Origin: an uncultured Alphaproteobacteria bacterium
GTDB taxonomy: Bacteria > Pseudomonadota > Alphaproteobacteria > Rhizobiales > Rhizobiaceae
Assembly (NCBI GenBank): GCA_929200335.1
Contig: CAKMZG010000047.1
Coordinates: forward strand, 7,103 to 15,424
DNA: 8,322 nucleotides
Direction: 5' to 3'
Below the pieces are notes generated by a model, which saw only the letters and a program-made list of their open reading frames with translations, was not told where the DNA came from and searched no databases. Of the stretch, positions 1 to 6,491 are shown in pieces; the first letter of the stretch is position 1; the number at the start of each line of letters is the position of its first letter. Both the position numbers and the translations under genes were made by a program.

Positions 1-1872
1 ATTGAAGAATGTGCTTATTTTGCAGCTCTTCTAAAAGCGCCAAACAATTATCATCCATTTAGACATACAGAACGTGCCATTGAGCGCCGTAATTGGGTGA
101 TTGATCGCATGGTAGTGAATGGATTTATCTCGGTTGACGAGGCTGAGGCTGCTAAAGCTAAACCGTTAAATGTATCACCGCGCGGTAGTCGAACAACTTA
201 TATTGAGGCATCTGGCTATTTTTCAGAAGAGGTGCGCCGTAGAATTATTGATAAATATGGCAATGAAACCCTTTATGCTGGTGGCTTAGCAGTTAGAACA
301 ACCCTTGATACTAAATTGCAATTGGAATCTCAAAAAGCTCTACGAAATGGGCTAGCGAAATTTGATAAATCAAAAGGTTATCGTGGTCCTGCTGCAAAGA
401 TTGAAACGGGTGGTGATTGGGGTATTGAACTTAGTAAAGTCAAAAAATTAAGTGATGTCCCCGAATGGGATTTGGCAGTTGTTTTAGCCTCTGATGGTAA
501 TAGGGCTGATATTGGCATTCAACCTAAAAAAACGATTTCTGGAAAATTGGTGAGTGAACGTACATTAGGTACGGTTGCTTTAAAAGGTTCGAAATGGGCA
601 TTACGTCGTAAAGATCTTGGCAGGGTGGTGAAAAACCTATCACAAGTTTTAGCCGTTGGTGATGTGATCTATGTAGAGAAAAAAGGCGAAGGCAATACTT
701 ACGTCTTGCAACAAGTACCAAAAGTTGGCGGTGGTATTGTTGCTATGGATCCAAATACTGGTCGTGTTCTGGCCATGTCTGGTGGATTCTCATTCTCTGC
801 ATCACAATTTAACCGTGCAACTCAAGCAAAACGTCAACCCGGCTCATCCTTTAAACCTTTCGTTTATGCCGCAGCGCTTGATAATGGCTATACCCCCTCA
901 ACAGTGGTGTTGGATGCGCCAATTAAGATTAATCAAGGTGGCACACTTGGATTTTGGGAACCTAAGAATTATGGTGGTAAAAAAGCCTATGCCGGCCCTA
1001 CAACGCTACGCCGTGGTATTGAGAAATCAAAAAACCTTATGACTGTGCGCTTGGCAAAAGACATGGGCATGGATACGGTTGCTGAATATGCCGAGCGTTT
1101 TGGTATTTATGACAATATGCTGCCCGTGTTGGCTAATTCACTAGGTGCTGAAGAGACCACCGTATTGCGTATGGTATCTGCCTATGCGGTATTGGCAAAT
1201 GGTGGACGTAGTATCAATCCATCCTTCATTGACCGCATTCAAGATCGCTATGGTAAAACTATCTTTAAGCATGATCAACGTATCTGCGAGAGCTGTAATG
1301 CTGAAGCATGGGAAGGTCAACCTGAGCCAGAGGTAATAGATAACCGTGATCAGGTACTTGATCCTATGACAGCCTATCAAATCACCTCTATGATGGAAGG
1401 CGTGGTACAACGCGGCACTGCTCAAAAAGTAAAATCTTTAGGCCGCCCAATTGCTGGCAAAACAGGCACAACCAATGAAGAAAAAGATGCTTGGTTCGTT
1501 GGGTATTCGCCAACACTCGTGGTAGGGGTGTATGTGGGTTTTGATACACCAAAGCCAATGGGCAAAGCTGCTAGTGGTGGCGGATTAGCCGCTCCTATCT
1601 TCATTGATTTTATGGATGATGCATTGAAGAACAAGCCTGTTGCTGAATTTAGAATTCCTGAAGGTTTACAATTAATTCCTATCAATGCAAAAAATGGCTT
1701 AAGGGCAAATGGCGAAGGGAAAGGCGTGATTTTGGAAGCTTTCAAGCCGGGCTCTGGCCCGCCAACTCGCGCAACCATTATTGGTTTTGATCCATCTGAA
1801 GCTGTGCGCCAAGTAGAGGGCTCTGATCGAGCAGAAGAAGCCATTAAAAGTAATGAAGGTGGTCTATTTTAG
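1..1872 (+). CDS. mrcA: Penicillin-binding protein 1A, class A (bifunctional transglycosylase/transpeptidase), 5' end missing
   Basis: This is the C-terminal 623 residues of a class A PBP, which polymerises and crosslinks peptidoglycan on the periplasmic face of the inner membrane. The reading frame is open from base 1, so the true start, the membrane anchor and most of the glycosyltransferase domain lie upstream. Residues 1-40 are the tail of that GT51 domain (AALLKAPNNYHPF, then RRNWVIDRM). An intermediate OB-like segment follows at roughly 130-235. The transpeptidase domain carries all three active-site motifs in order: SxxK (SSFK, catalytic Ser codon 844-846), SxN (SKN, 1027-1035) and KTG (KTGTT, from 1459). 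No damage is visible in the part present. An ATG at 97 is internal and not a start. The stop is TAG at 1870-1872. PBP1A is the best fit because of the KAPNNYHP and GSSFKPF contexts; PBP1C is less likely. The gene lies 353 bases upstream of prfB on the same strand. Confidence 0.95.
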   Translation: MEECAYFAALLKAPNNYHPFRHTERAIERRNWVIDRMVVNGFISVDEAEAAKAKPLNVSPRGSRTTYIEASGYFSEEVRRRIIDKYGNETLYAGGLAVRTTLDTKLQLESQKALRNGLAKFDKSKGYRGPAAKIETGGDWGIELSKVKKLSDVPEWDLAVVLASDGNRADIGIQPKKTISGKLVSERTLGTVALKGSKWALRRKDLGRVVKNLSQVLAVGDVIYVEKKGEGNTYVLQQVPKVGGGIVAMDPNTGRVLAMSGGFSFSASQFNRATQAKRQPGSSFKPFVYAAALDNGYTPSTVVLDAPIKINQGGTLGFWEPKNYGGKKAYAGPTTLRRGIEKSKNLMTVRLAKDMGMDTVAEYAERFGIYDNMLPVLANSLGAEETTVLRMVSAYAVLANGGRSINPSFIDRIQDRYGKTIFKHDQRICESCNAEAWEGQPEPEVIDNRDQVLDPMTAYQITSMMEGVVQRGTAQKVKSLGRPIAGKTGTTNEEKDAWFVGYSPTLVVGVYVGFDTPKPMGKAASGGGLAAPIFIDFMDDALKNKPVAEFRIPEGLQLIPINAKNGLRANGEGKGVILEAFKPGSGPPTRATIIGFDPSEAVRQVEGSDRAEEAIKSNEGGLF

Positions 1873-1873
1873 A

Positions 1874-1912
1874 CATAAGCTATGACTTTGTGAGTTTAGT
1901 CATTTACTTATG
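1874..1912 (+). terminator. Inverted repeat directly after mrcA; possible transcription end or mRNA-stabilising hairpin
   Basis: Two nested perfect arm pairs start one base after the mrcA stop codon: CATAAG (1874-1879) with CTTATG (1907-1912), and ATGACT (1882-1887) with AGTCAT (1898-1903), around a 10-base loop. The stem is AU-rich and followed by AAAAATTG rather than a U run, so it is not a textbook intrinsic terminator. A role in 3' end formation is inferred from position. Confidence 0.4.
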
Positions 1913-1950
1913 AAAAATTGTTGATACATTCACCACAAAATTGGATGGTG

Positions 1951-1994
1951 TTAAGCCCGAATAAAATGTGAAAGTTTTATTCGGATAGGCTTAA
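1951..1994 (+). terminator. Long bipartite hairpin downstream of mrcA
   Basis: The outer arms are TTAAGCC (1951-1957) and GGCTTAA (1988-1994). The inner arms are CGAATAAAA (1958-1966) and TTTTATTCG (1975-1983). Both pairs are perfect, giving 16 bp in total with an 8-base loop (1967-1974) and a 4-base bulge (1984-1987) on one side. No U-tract follows. It could be a Rho-independent-like terminator for mrcA, a structured element in a prfB leader, or the core of a repeat. The sequence alone does not decide. Confidence 0.5.
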
Positions 1995-2066
1995 CAACTG
2001 GAAACTATGGTCAACTCATATAGCCACTTGTTGAAGTTTGGCTATTGTGTTGCTGGGTGAGGGCAT

Positions 2067-2088
2067 TAGCGCGTGTAGCGCTTAAGTG
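2067..2088. repeat. Type A repeat, left half only (copy A1)
   Basis: TAGCGCGTGTAGCGCTTAAG and two further bases match the left arm of the complete type A palindrome at 3682-3731 and, in reverse complement, the right arm at 6469-6491. The matching right arm is missing here. A type B palindrome starts 14 bases later. The truncation suggests either decay or a composite insertion. Confidence 0.6.
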
Positions 2089-2102
2089 CATGATGGTTTA
2101 GA

Positions 2103-2148
2103 GCACGTCACCCAAAAGTGGTTGCCGGTTTTGGGAATGATGACATGC
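2103..2148. repeat. Type B palindrome (CCCAAAAGTGG...CCGGTTTTGGG type)
   Basis: The arms are GCACGTCA (2103-2110) with TGACATGC (2141-2148), one mismatch, and CCCAAAA (2111-2117) with TTTTGGG (2129-2135), perfect. The AAAAGTGG...CCGGTTTT core resembles, from memory, abundant intergenic palindromes of Hyphomicrobiales genomes. It appears once in this window. It lies about 80 bases upstream of the prfB start. Confidence 0.6.
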
Positions 2149-2160
2149 AACAACAAAGGG

Positions 2161-2203
2161 TTAGGGCGCATTTTGAATTTACCGATAAGTGATGCGTTCT
2201 AGG
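2161..2203. repeat. Type C palindrome (copy C1, reverse orientation)
   Basis: Imperfect arms TTAGGGCGCAT (2161-2171) and ATGCGTTCTAG (2192-2202) face each other. In reverse complement it shares the exact 12-mer AATTCAAAATGC with copy C2 at 6385-6429, and it has the same CTAG edge. It ends 12 bases before the prfB Shine-Dalgarno sequence, so it could form part of the prfB leader. Confidence 0.55.
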
Positions 2204-2225
2204 CTTTAATAATCAGGAGAATAAT

Positions 2226-3351
2226 ATGCGTGCAGAAATGCAAAGCATGGTTGAGGATATCAAGCAGGCTATCAGCTTGCTAAGGAGGCATCTTTGACTG
2301 GGATATTGCTGTAAAACGCCTTGATGATTTAAATGAGAAGGCTGAAAGTCCCGAGCTTTGGAACAATCCAGATGAAGCGCAAAAACTTATGCGCGAGCGT
2401 CAGCAGTTAGAAAAAGGTATTGGCGGCATTCGTTCTATTGAGGGCGAAATGCGCGATTCTATCGAACTGATAGAAATGGGTGAAGAAGAGGGCGATGATG
2501 CCATTGTTAGTGAGGCCGAGGAGGCGCTTAAACAACTTCATAGTGAGTTGGGGCAACGTCAAATCGATACACTTCTTTCTGGTGAAGTTGATGCCAATGA
2601 TGCTTTTTTGGAAGTCCATGCGGGTGCTGGCGGCACAGAAAGTCAAGACTGGGCTTCTATGTTGTTGCGCATGTATTTACGTTGGGCAGAACAGCAGGGT
2701 TTTAAAACCGAGGTTATTGCAACCAATGCAGGCGAAGAAGCTGGCATAAAGAGTGCTACAATCCTTATTAAAGGCGAAAACGCCTATGGTTGGGCAAAAA
2801 CTGAGTCTGGTGTGCATCGCTTGGTAAGAATTTCACCTTTTGATAGCAATGCGCGGCGTCATACATCATTTTCATCTATTTGGGTTTATCCTGTGATTGA
2901 TGATAATGTGGAAATAGATATTCAAGATAAGGTCATCCGCATAGACCCCGTCCGCGCACCGGGCGCTGGTGGTCAACATGTGAATACAACCGATAGTGCT
3001 GTACGCATTACGCATATTCCAACGGGTATTGTGGTGACCAGCTCGGAAAAATCACAACATCAAAACCGTGCTAATGCTATGAAAGCCTTACGCGCGCGGC
3101 TCTATGATATTGAGATGAAAAAGCGTGAGGAAAGCATTAAAGAAAGCCATGATAATAAGGCTGAAATTGGTTGGGGCAGTCAAATTCGTTCTTATGTTTT
3201 GCAGCCCTATCAAATGGTCAAAGATTTACGCACAGGCGTTGAAAGCGGAAATCCTTCCGCAGTTCTAGACGGAGACTTGCAGCCCTTTATGGAGGCCGCC
3301 CTTGCTCATCAAGTCACAGGATCTGATGGTGCAGTTGAAGATATCGAATGA
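2226..3351 (+). CDS. prfB: Peptide chain release factor 2, expressed by +1 programmed frameshift
   Basis: RF2 reads UGA and UAA stops and triggers peptidyl-tRNA hydrolysis on the ribosome. The gene starts at ATG 2226, with AGGAG six bases upstream. It runs 23 codons to an in-frame TGA at 2295-2297, then continues in the +1 frame (join 2226-2294, 2296-3351; 374 residues, normal for RF2). The junction residues read LLRRHL-DWDIAV. The stop-recognition tripeptide SPF falls at residues 203-205, which marks RF2 rather than RF1 (PxT). The catalytic GGQ is at 248-250 in APGAGGQHVN. Both positions agree closely with E. coli RF2. The N-terminal helical domain covers about residues 1-110. Reading from the first in-frame ATG after the shift (2389) would lose 54 residues. 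Regulation is autogenous: low RF2 lengthens the pause at TGA and favours the shift. Confidence 0.97.
2283..2298 (+). promoter_or_regulatory. prfB +1 programmed ribosomal frameshift site
   Basis: The site reads AGGAGG CAT CTT TGA C. AGGAGG (2283-2288) is an internal Shine-Dalgarno sequence three bases upstream of the slippery CTT (2292-2294). TGA (2295-2297) is the zero-frame stop, with C (2298) following as in the known weak-termination context. Slipping one base makes GAC the next codon. The geometry is identical to the well-studied E. coli site (AGGGGG TAT CTT TGA C), with a fully consensus anti-SD match here. Confidence 0.96.
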
Positions 3352-3391
3352 TGTCTGACGTGAAATCGGTCAAAAATATACGAGAGAGAAT

Positions 3392-3679
3392 ATGCCATAT
3401 TTAATAGCATTATTGGTTGTAGGACTTTTTATCTATAGTTTTATTCAACTGTTTATACGTTCAGACCCCAAAACCTTAGCGGAAATTATTCGTGGTGCAA
3501 TGCCTTGGTTGCTTGCGGGTTTTGCCGTGATAGCCTTTATTCTTGGGCGTCAGATTGCCGGCGGCCTTTTGCTTGTTGTGGCCATTTTTTATTATCTTTG
3601 GGCAAAGAATTATGAGCGCCGTAAGGATCAAGTAAATGAAAGCCAAAAAGATGATGATAGTAGCAATGAAGATAGTTAA
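3392..3679 (+). CDS. Small two-helix membrane protein, possibly a DnaJ-like membrane protein lacking its J domain
   Basis: This encodes 95 residues. Hydrophobic segments at about residues 2-22 and 36-68 (the latter long enough for one or two helices, broken at GRQIAGG) flank a polar stretch containing RSDPKTLAEIIRGAMPW. The C-terminus is charged and then acidic, with a Ser/Asp/Glu-rich last 20 residues, probably cytosolic. A purine-rich GAGAGA lies 5 bases before ATG 3392. The N-terminal pattern (hydrophobic helix, xxDPKxLAxxxR, hydrophobic stretch with GRxxxG) recalls, from memory, the membrane portion of alphaproteobacterial DnaJ-domain membrane proteins. No HPD motif or J domain is present, and there is no room for one before the palindrome at 3682. 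The function is unassigned. It lies 40 bases after prfB and is probably co-transcribed with it. Confidence 0.75.
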   Translation: MPYLIALLVVGLFIYSFIQLFIRSDPKTLAEIIRGAMPWLLAGFAVIAFILGRQIAGGLLLVVAIFYYLWAKNYERRKDQVNESQKDDDSSNEDS

Positions 3680-3681
3680 GT

Positions 3682-3731
3682 CTAGCACATGTAGCGTTTA
3701 AGTGAATCCACATAAACGCTACATGTGCTAG
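3682..3731. repeat. Complete type A palindrome (copy A2) between convergent genes; likely bidirectional terminator
   Basis: Arms of 23 bases (3682-3704 and 3709-3731) pair with a single mismatch around the 4-base loop AATC. Both ends are CTAG, and the arms contain CACATGTAGCGTTTAAGTG or its complement. The element begins two bases after the stop of the rightward membrane-protein gene and ends two bases before the stop of the leftward phosphatase gene, filling the whole gap. No U-run flanks it, so termination is inferred from position and stem strength. Partial copies occur at 2067-2088 and 6438-6491. Confidence 0.85.
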
Positions 3732-3733
3732 GA

Positions 3734-4252
3734 TTAAATTACTTCTAAGGCGAAGCTGCCTTCTTGGTAATCATCTCCACGGCCGATGGTTTCAATGGCT
3801 TTAATCATTCGACCTTGACGACTTAAGGCTTGGTCAGCCAATTGAACAAGATAAGAATTAGGTGTGCAAATGGCAGAGGCGTTGCGTAAATTTTGTGCCA
3901 ATTCCATTTCATCTACTTCAGGCATTAAAGCGCAGGCCATGATATAGCATGATGCTGGTGCGCGAGATACACCAAGCCAGCAGTGGACTAAGAGATCCGA
4001 TGTGCCAGTTTTATGCCATTCCTGTGCAAAATCTATTAATCGGCTGATGTCATTATCTTTAGCAAGTTCAAAGCCGGCAATGGCCTCGCTGACATCATTA
4101 AAACTTAAGCGCAAATGGTCTTCAGCTGCAATATGCTCCGGGCGGTCAACAATCTGTTCCCGTGAAAGTACAGAGACGATATGAGAGATGTCATGCTCTT
4201 CTGCAAGTTGCGGCATTTGCTCTAATGAGCAGACATATATACGGCGGGTCAT
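3734..4252 (-). CDS. Protein tyrosine phosphatase-like protein (CX5R family)
   Basis: The product has 172 residues. The phosphatase signature is HCWLGVSRAPA, with nucleophile Cys91 and phosphate-binding Arg97 (C-X5-R). An upstream Asp in the SFNDVSEA segment (Asp53) is the likely general acid, as in dual-specificity phosphatases. The protein fits a compact cytosolic cysteine phosphatase, with no signal peptide or membrane helix. The substrate is unknown; it could be phosphotyrosine protein or a small phosphorylated molecule. The start ATG (4250-4252) has GAGG ten bases upstream, overlapping the end of the HD-domain gene. The gap to that gene is 7 bases, so translation is probably coupled. This is the last gene of the ygfZ unit, and its stop abuts the palindrome at 3682-3731. 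Confidence 0.85.
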   Translation of the reverse strand: MTRRIYVCSLEQMPQLAEEHDISHIVSVLSREQIVDRPEHIAAEDHLRLSFNDVSEAIAGFELAKDNDISRLIDFAQEWHKTGTSDLLVHCWLGVSRAPASCYIMACALMPEVDEMELAQNLRNASAICTPNSYLVQLADQALSRQGRMIKAIETIGRGDDYQEGSFALEVI

Positions 4253-4259
4253 AAAGGTT

Positions 4260-4874
4260 TTACCTCGCTATAAGTTTATAGAAACGCTCAATGAATTTGC
4301 GTTGAGCTTTATGGGTTGACCATGGTTTCATCCATTTTTTATTGGAAACTTTAAATTCCTCATGGGCGAAATATTGATTGGCCTCTTCCATGGAGAAACC
4401 TGCTAATTCTGTAGCTTCATGAAAGGCGGCGATGAGATCGGCTTTTTTGATTAATGCTTTGAGTTCTGGGGTGATTTTTTCTGGAAGATTAAAACGCAAA
4501 TGAATGGCGCCCTGTAGACGATCCTCAACCTTGCCATAATTGCCGCCAAGTACGGCCTTGAATGGTGAAATCATATCGCCAATCACATATTCTGGTGCAT
4601 CATGTAAGAGCGCTGCCATTAGCTCTTGAGGCGTTGTAATTATGTTGTTTTGTTTGCAGTATTTGCGGAAAATGCTTTCAACCAATAGGGAGTGCTGAGC
4701 CACAGAATAGGCATGTTTACCAATGGTTTGGCCATTCCATCGGGCTACACGGGCAAGACCATGGGCGATGTCTAAGATGTTCACATCCTCAGGACTTGGT
4801 TCTAATAAATCAAGGCGCGCCCCTGATAACATGCGTTGCCATGCACGAGACTTATTTATTGCAGAATTATTCAT
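4260..4874 (-). CDS. HD-domain phosphohydrolase (YfbR-like)
   Basis: The product has 204 residues and belongs to the HD superfamily of metal-dependent phosphohydrolases. Metal-ligand candidates, counted from ATG 4874, are His61 (VAQHS), His91-Asp92 (LLHDAPE) and Asp146 (KKADL). Acidic residues Glu95 and Asp100 sit within LHDAPEYVIGD. This H...HD...D order resembles YfbR, the E. coli 5'-deoxyribonucleotidase, but a nucleotide substrate is inference only. The frame extends upstream to an ATG at 4907. I chose 4874 because GAGG lies six bases before it, the product then begins MNNSAINKSRAWQRML close to the conserved RAWQRMLSG start of the fold, and the 8-base overlap with the ygfZ stop fits translational coupling. 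No signal peptide is seen. It is followed 7 bases later by the phosphatase gene. Confidence 0.88.
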   Translation of the reverse strand: MNNSAINKSRAWQRMLSGARLDLLEPSPEDVNILDIAHGLARVARWNGQTIGKHAYSVAQHSLLVESIFRKYCKQNNIITTPQELMAALLHDAPEYVIGDMISPFKAVLGGNYGKVEDRLQGAIHLRFNLPEKITPELKALIKKADLIAAFHEATELAGFSMEEANQYFAHEEFKVSNKKWMKPWSTHKAQRKFIERFYKLIAR

Positions 4875-5796
4875 TTTCAGCCTCGCTTTCGTGCTCATTG
4901 TTTTCATTAAGTGTGAAATTCACCCAGTCTGGCAATTCAGCTGAAATGTTCATTTCACCACAGATGATTGGGCTTTCATTTTGCAAGGCGGTATTTAGGC
5001 GATCCAAGCGGATAAGCCCAAGTCCTTTATGATTGGCATGTGAGCCCATCTGCCCAATTTTTTTCTCTCCTGCTATAATATCTGTGCCAAGAGGGGGAAG
5101 CTCACTTTCTGCTGCAATTTTAATCATACGTTTGCGCACGGTTGCACGATGCTTCATGCGTGAAACGACTTCTTGCCCTACATAGCAGCCTTTGTGTCCA
5201 ACAATATTGGATGCACCCTCATATTGATCCATCAAAACCTCATGAGGGTATACTTGTGAAGACTCATAATCCTGTCCCAACTCGCTTAACCCAAGTTGGA
5301 TGCGTTGTTGGTGGTATAAATAGGGTTGTGTGTCAATTGTGATTTTGGGCAGCATTTTGCCATAGATGCGACAGCCCATGGCCTTGTGCCGAGGGTCTTG
5401 AAAAACACGATGAGCTTTTAACCCAAAGGCTTCTTTATCGAGAATGGAGTAATCTTGTGCATCACAGGCAAAGACCAAAATGTCTTCTTTTGCCTCTATA
5501 ATGATAGGGGAGCGCAGGCGATAAAGACTAAGCTTTTTCAATAATGCATCCCGCTCATTTTGCGCCACGTCAATCATAACCCCTTGCAGGGTGGTAAAGA
5601 CAAAAAAATCAAATGATATTTTGCCTTGTGGAGTTAATAGAGCACCATAGGCCATTTCATCTTGTTTAAGTGCTTTACAATCACAGGTAATTAGACGCTG
5701 TAAAAACTCTCGAACACCTTCACCCTCTAGGGAAATTAAGCTGCGCTCATTAAGTTTTGTCCATTTAATTGCTGCGGCATCAATTGGTGGATTCAT
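4867..5796 (-). CDS. ygfZ: YgfZ/CAF17 family folate-binding protein (Fe-S cluster maintenance)
   Basis: The product has 309 residues and belongs to the GcvT/T-protein-like fold. The family signature KGCYVGQE is at residues 202-209, with the invariant Cys at 204, followed by VVSRMKHRATVRKR. Family members bind tetrahydrofolate and support assembly or repair of certain Fe-S enzymes; the E. coli member also affects tRNA modification by MiaB. The N-terminal half (from about residue 15, ERSLISLEGEGVREFLQRLIT) matches the folate-binding domain. Length is normal for alphaproteobacteria. The start could be ATG 5796 or an in-frame GTG at 5808. ATG is preferred because a GTGAG sequence precedes it at suitable spacing, while nothing resembling an SD precedes the GTG. 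It is first in a three-gene leftward unit and overlaps the HD-domain gene by 8 bases. Confidence 0.93.
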   Translation of the reverse strand: MNPPIDAAAIKWTKLNERSLISLEGEGVREFLQRLITCDCKALKQDEMAYGALLTPQGKISFDFFVFTTLQGVMIDVAQNERDALLKKLSLYRLRSPIIIEAKEDILVFACDAQDYSILDKEAFGLKAHRVFQDPRHKAMGCRIYGKMLPKITIDTQPYLYHQQRIQLGLSELGQDYESSQVYPHEVLMDQYEGASNIVGHKGCYVGQEVVSRMKHRATVRKRMIKIAAESELPPLGTDIIAGEKKIGQMGSHANHKGLGLIRLDRLNTALQNESPIICGEMNISAELPDWVNFTLNENNEHESEAENE

Positions 5797-5975
5797 AGAA
5801 CTGCTCACTTGTTAACGTTATATTGCTCGCGGCAATCTGCGCGGGCGCGGTGCATAAGCACTAATTGCTCTTTGCTCCTTTGCTGAATCAACATATATTG
5901 TTTCAGTTATAACAAGAGATACCTAAAGCGGGGATAAGCGTCCAGATTTTTATTTGAAAAGTTTGTATATAAAAA

Positions 5976-6245
5976 CTATTGAATGGTTTTGTTAGCGGTG
6001 AAATCACCATGGGCAAGTTGTTTATCAAGGGTTTTGATAAAATCTGCCGTGTTTTGCTCGCCAAAATGACTAACCAGTTCACTCATAGCGGTATAAACAG
6101 CGCTTTCAGCCAAAATTTCGGTTTCAATGCCCTCGGTTTTAGCCGTTAGCCATGCTTCTTTAAAAATTTCAATAGCTACAAGACGTTTTTCTTCTTGAAT
6201 AAGCTCGTCGAGTTCTGTCGCTTGTTGTTCTAACATGGCAGTCAT
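5976..6245 (-). CDS. Small conserved-looking protein of unknown function
   Basis: The product has 89 residues. I do not recognise a named family. The protein is acidic and predicted almost wholly helical. An N-terminal charged amphipathic stretch (residues 1-30, rich in Glu and Gln) is followed by KEAWLTAKTEGIETEILAESAVYTAMSELVSHFG, then a Lys/Asp-rich end. There is no Cys, no signal peptide and no membrane segment, so it is probably cytosolic. The start at ATG 6243-6245 has GGAA eight bases upstream; a second in-frame ATG lies at 6234-6236. It stands alone: the next gene in the same direction, ygfZ, starts 179 bases away. Codon use matches its neighbours, which with the plausible ribosome site supports a real gene. 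Confidence 0.72.
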   Translation of the reverse strand: MTAMLEQQATELDELIQEEKRLVAIEIFKEAWLTAKTEGIETEILAESAVYTAMSELVSHFGEQNTADFIKTLDKQLAHGDFTANKTIQ

Positions 6246-6384
6246 TGTTCATTTCCAAAATAGTGTTCTGATGTGCCCACAATAGCAGAGCTTTTAGATT
6301 ATGATAGTGGCAAAACCATGAACGTGCGGGGTAATTACTAAGATGGCTAATAAGATTGGTTAACAAGATATGGTGAGCATACAT

Positions 6385-6429
6385 TCTAGAGCTTGATGCA
6401 TTTGTATGAATTCAAAATGCCGCTCTAGA
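6385..6429. repeat. Type C palindrome, complete (copy C2)
   Basis: Perfect outer arms TCTAGAGC (6385-6392) and GCTCTAGA (6422-6429) enclose inner arms GCATTT (6398-6403) and AAATGC (6415-6420) with GAATTC near the centre. It matches C3 at 26 of 29 positions (6386-6414 against 6488-6516) and shares AATTCAAAATGC with C1 in reverse complement. Confidence 0.75.
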
Positions 6430-6437
6430 TTCCTTAA

Positions 6438-6491
6438 TTGGCGCGAATAGTTCTCATTTAAGTGAATCCACTTAAATGCTACACGCGCTAG
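6438..6491. repeat. Type A palindrome with decayed left arm (copy A3)
   Basis: A perfect 10-bp stem, CATTTAAGTG (6455-6464) with CACTTAAATG (6469-6478), surrounds the same AATC loop seen in copy A2. The right arm continues as CTACACGCGCTAG (6479-6491), corresponding to the outer arm of the full element. The left outer arm (TTGGCGCGAATAG, 6438-6450) has several mismatches. Its terminal CTAG doubles as the first four bases of the adjoining type C unit. Confidence 0.72.

Larger units (their letters stand above)
1873..2225. other. Gene-free gap between mrcA and prfB, packed with hairpins and repeat modules
   Basis: No credible coding region is visible on either strand. The stretch holds, in order: an inverted repeat just after the mrcA stop (1874-1912), a long two-part stem (1951-1994), a 7-bp stem (2020-2026 with 2039-2045), a half type A repeat (2067-2088), a type B palindrome (2103-2148), a type C palindrome (2161-2203) and the prfB ribosome binding site (AGGAG, 2215-2219). 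I could not pick a convincing sigma-70 promoter, so it is unclear whether prfB has its own promoter within or downstream of the repeats. Confidence 0.75.

Noticed and set aside
1422..1844. Leftward 140-residue open frame
   Set aside because: It is fully antisense to the transpeptidase domain of mrcA, including its KTG motif, and has no recognisable domain.
5797..5808. GTG start for ygfZ giving four more residues
   Set aside because: No Shine-Dalgarno is visible before it, whereas ATG 5796 has GTGAG at workable spacing. This is not certain.
5809..5975. Promoter or small RNA between ygfZ and the 89-residue gene
   Set aside because: I examined both strands and found no -35/-10 pair at proper spacing and no strong hairpin. 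The ygfZ promoter must lie here or further upstream but cannot be placed.
6169..6384. Leftward 71-residue open frame overlapping the start of the 89-residue gene
   Set aside because: Composition is low-quality (Arg/Ser/Cys-rich end), no ribosome site is seen, and it overlaps the better-supported gene in another frame.
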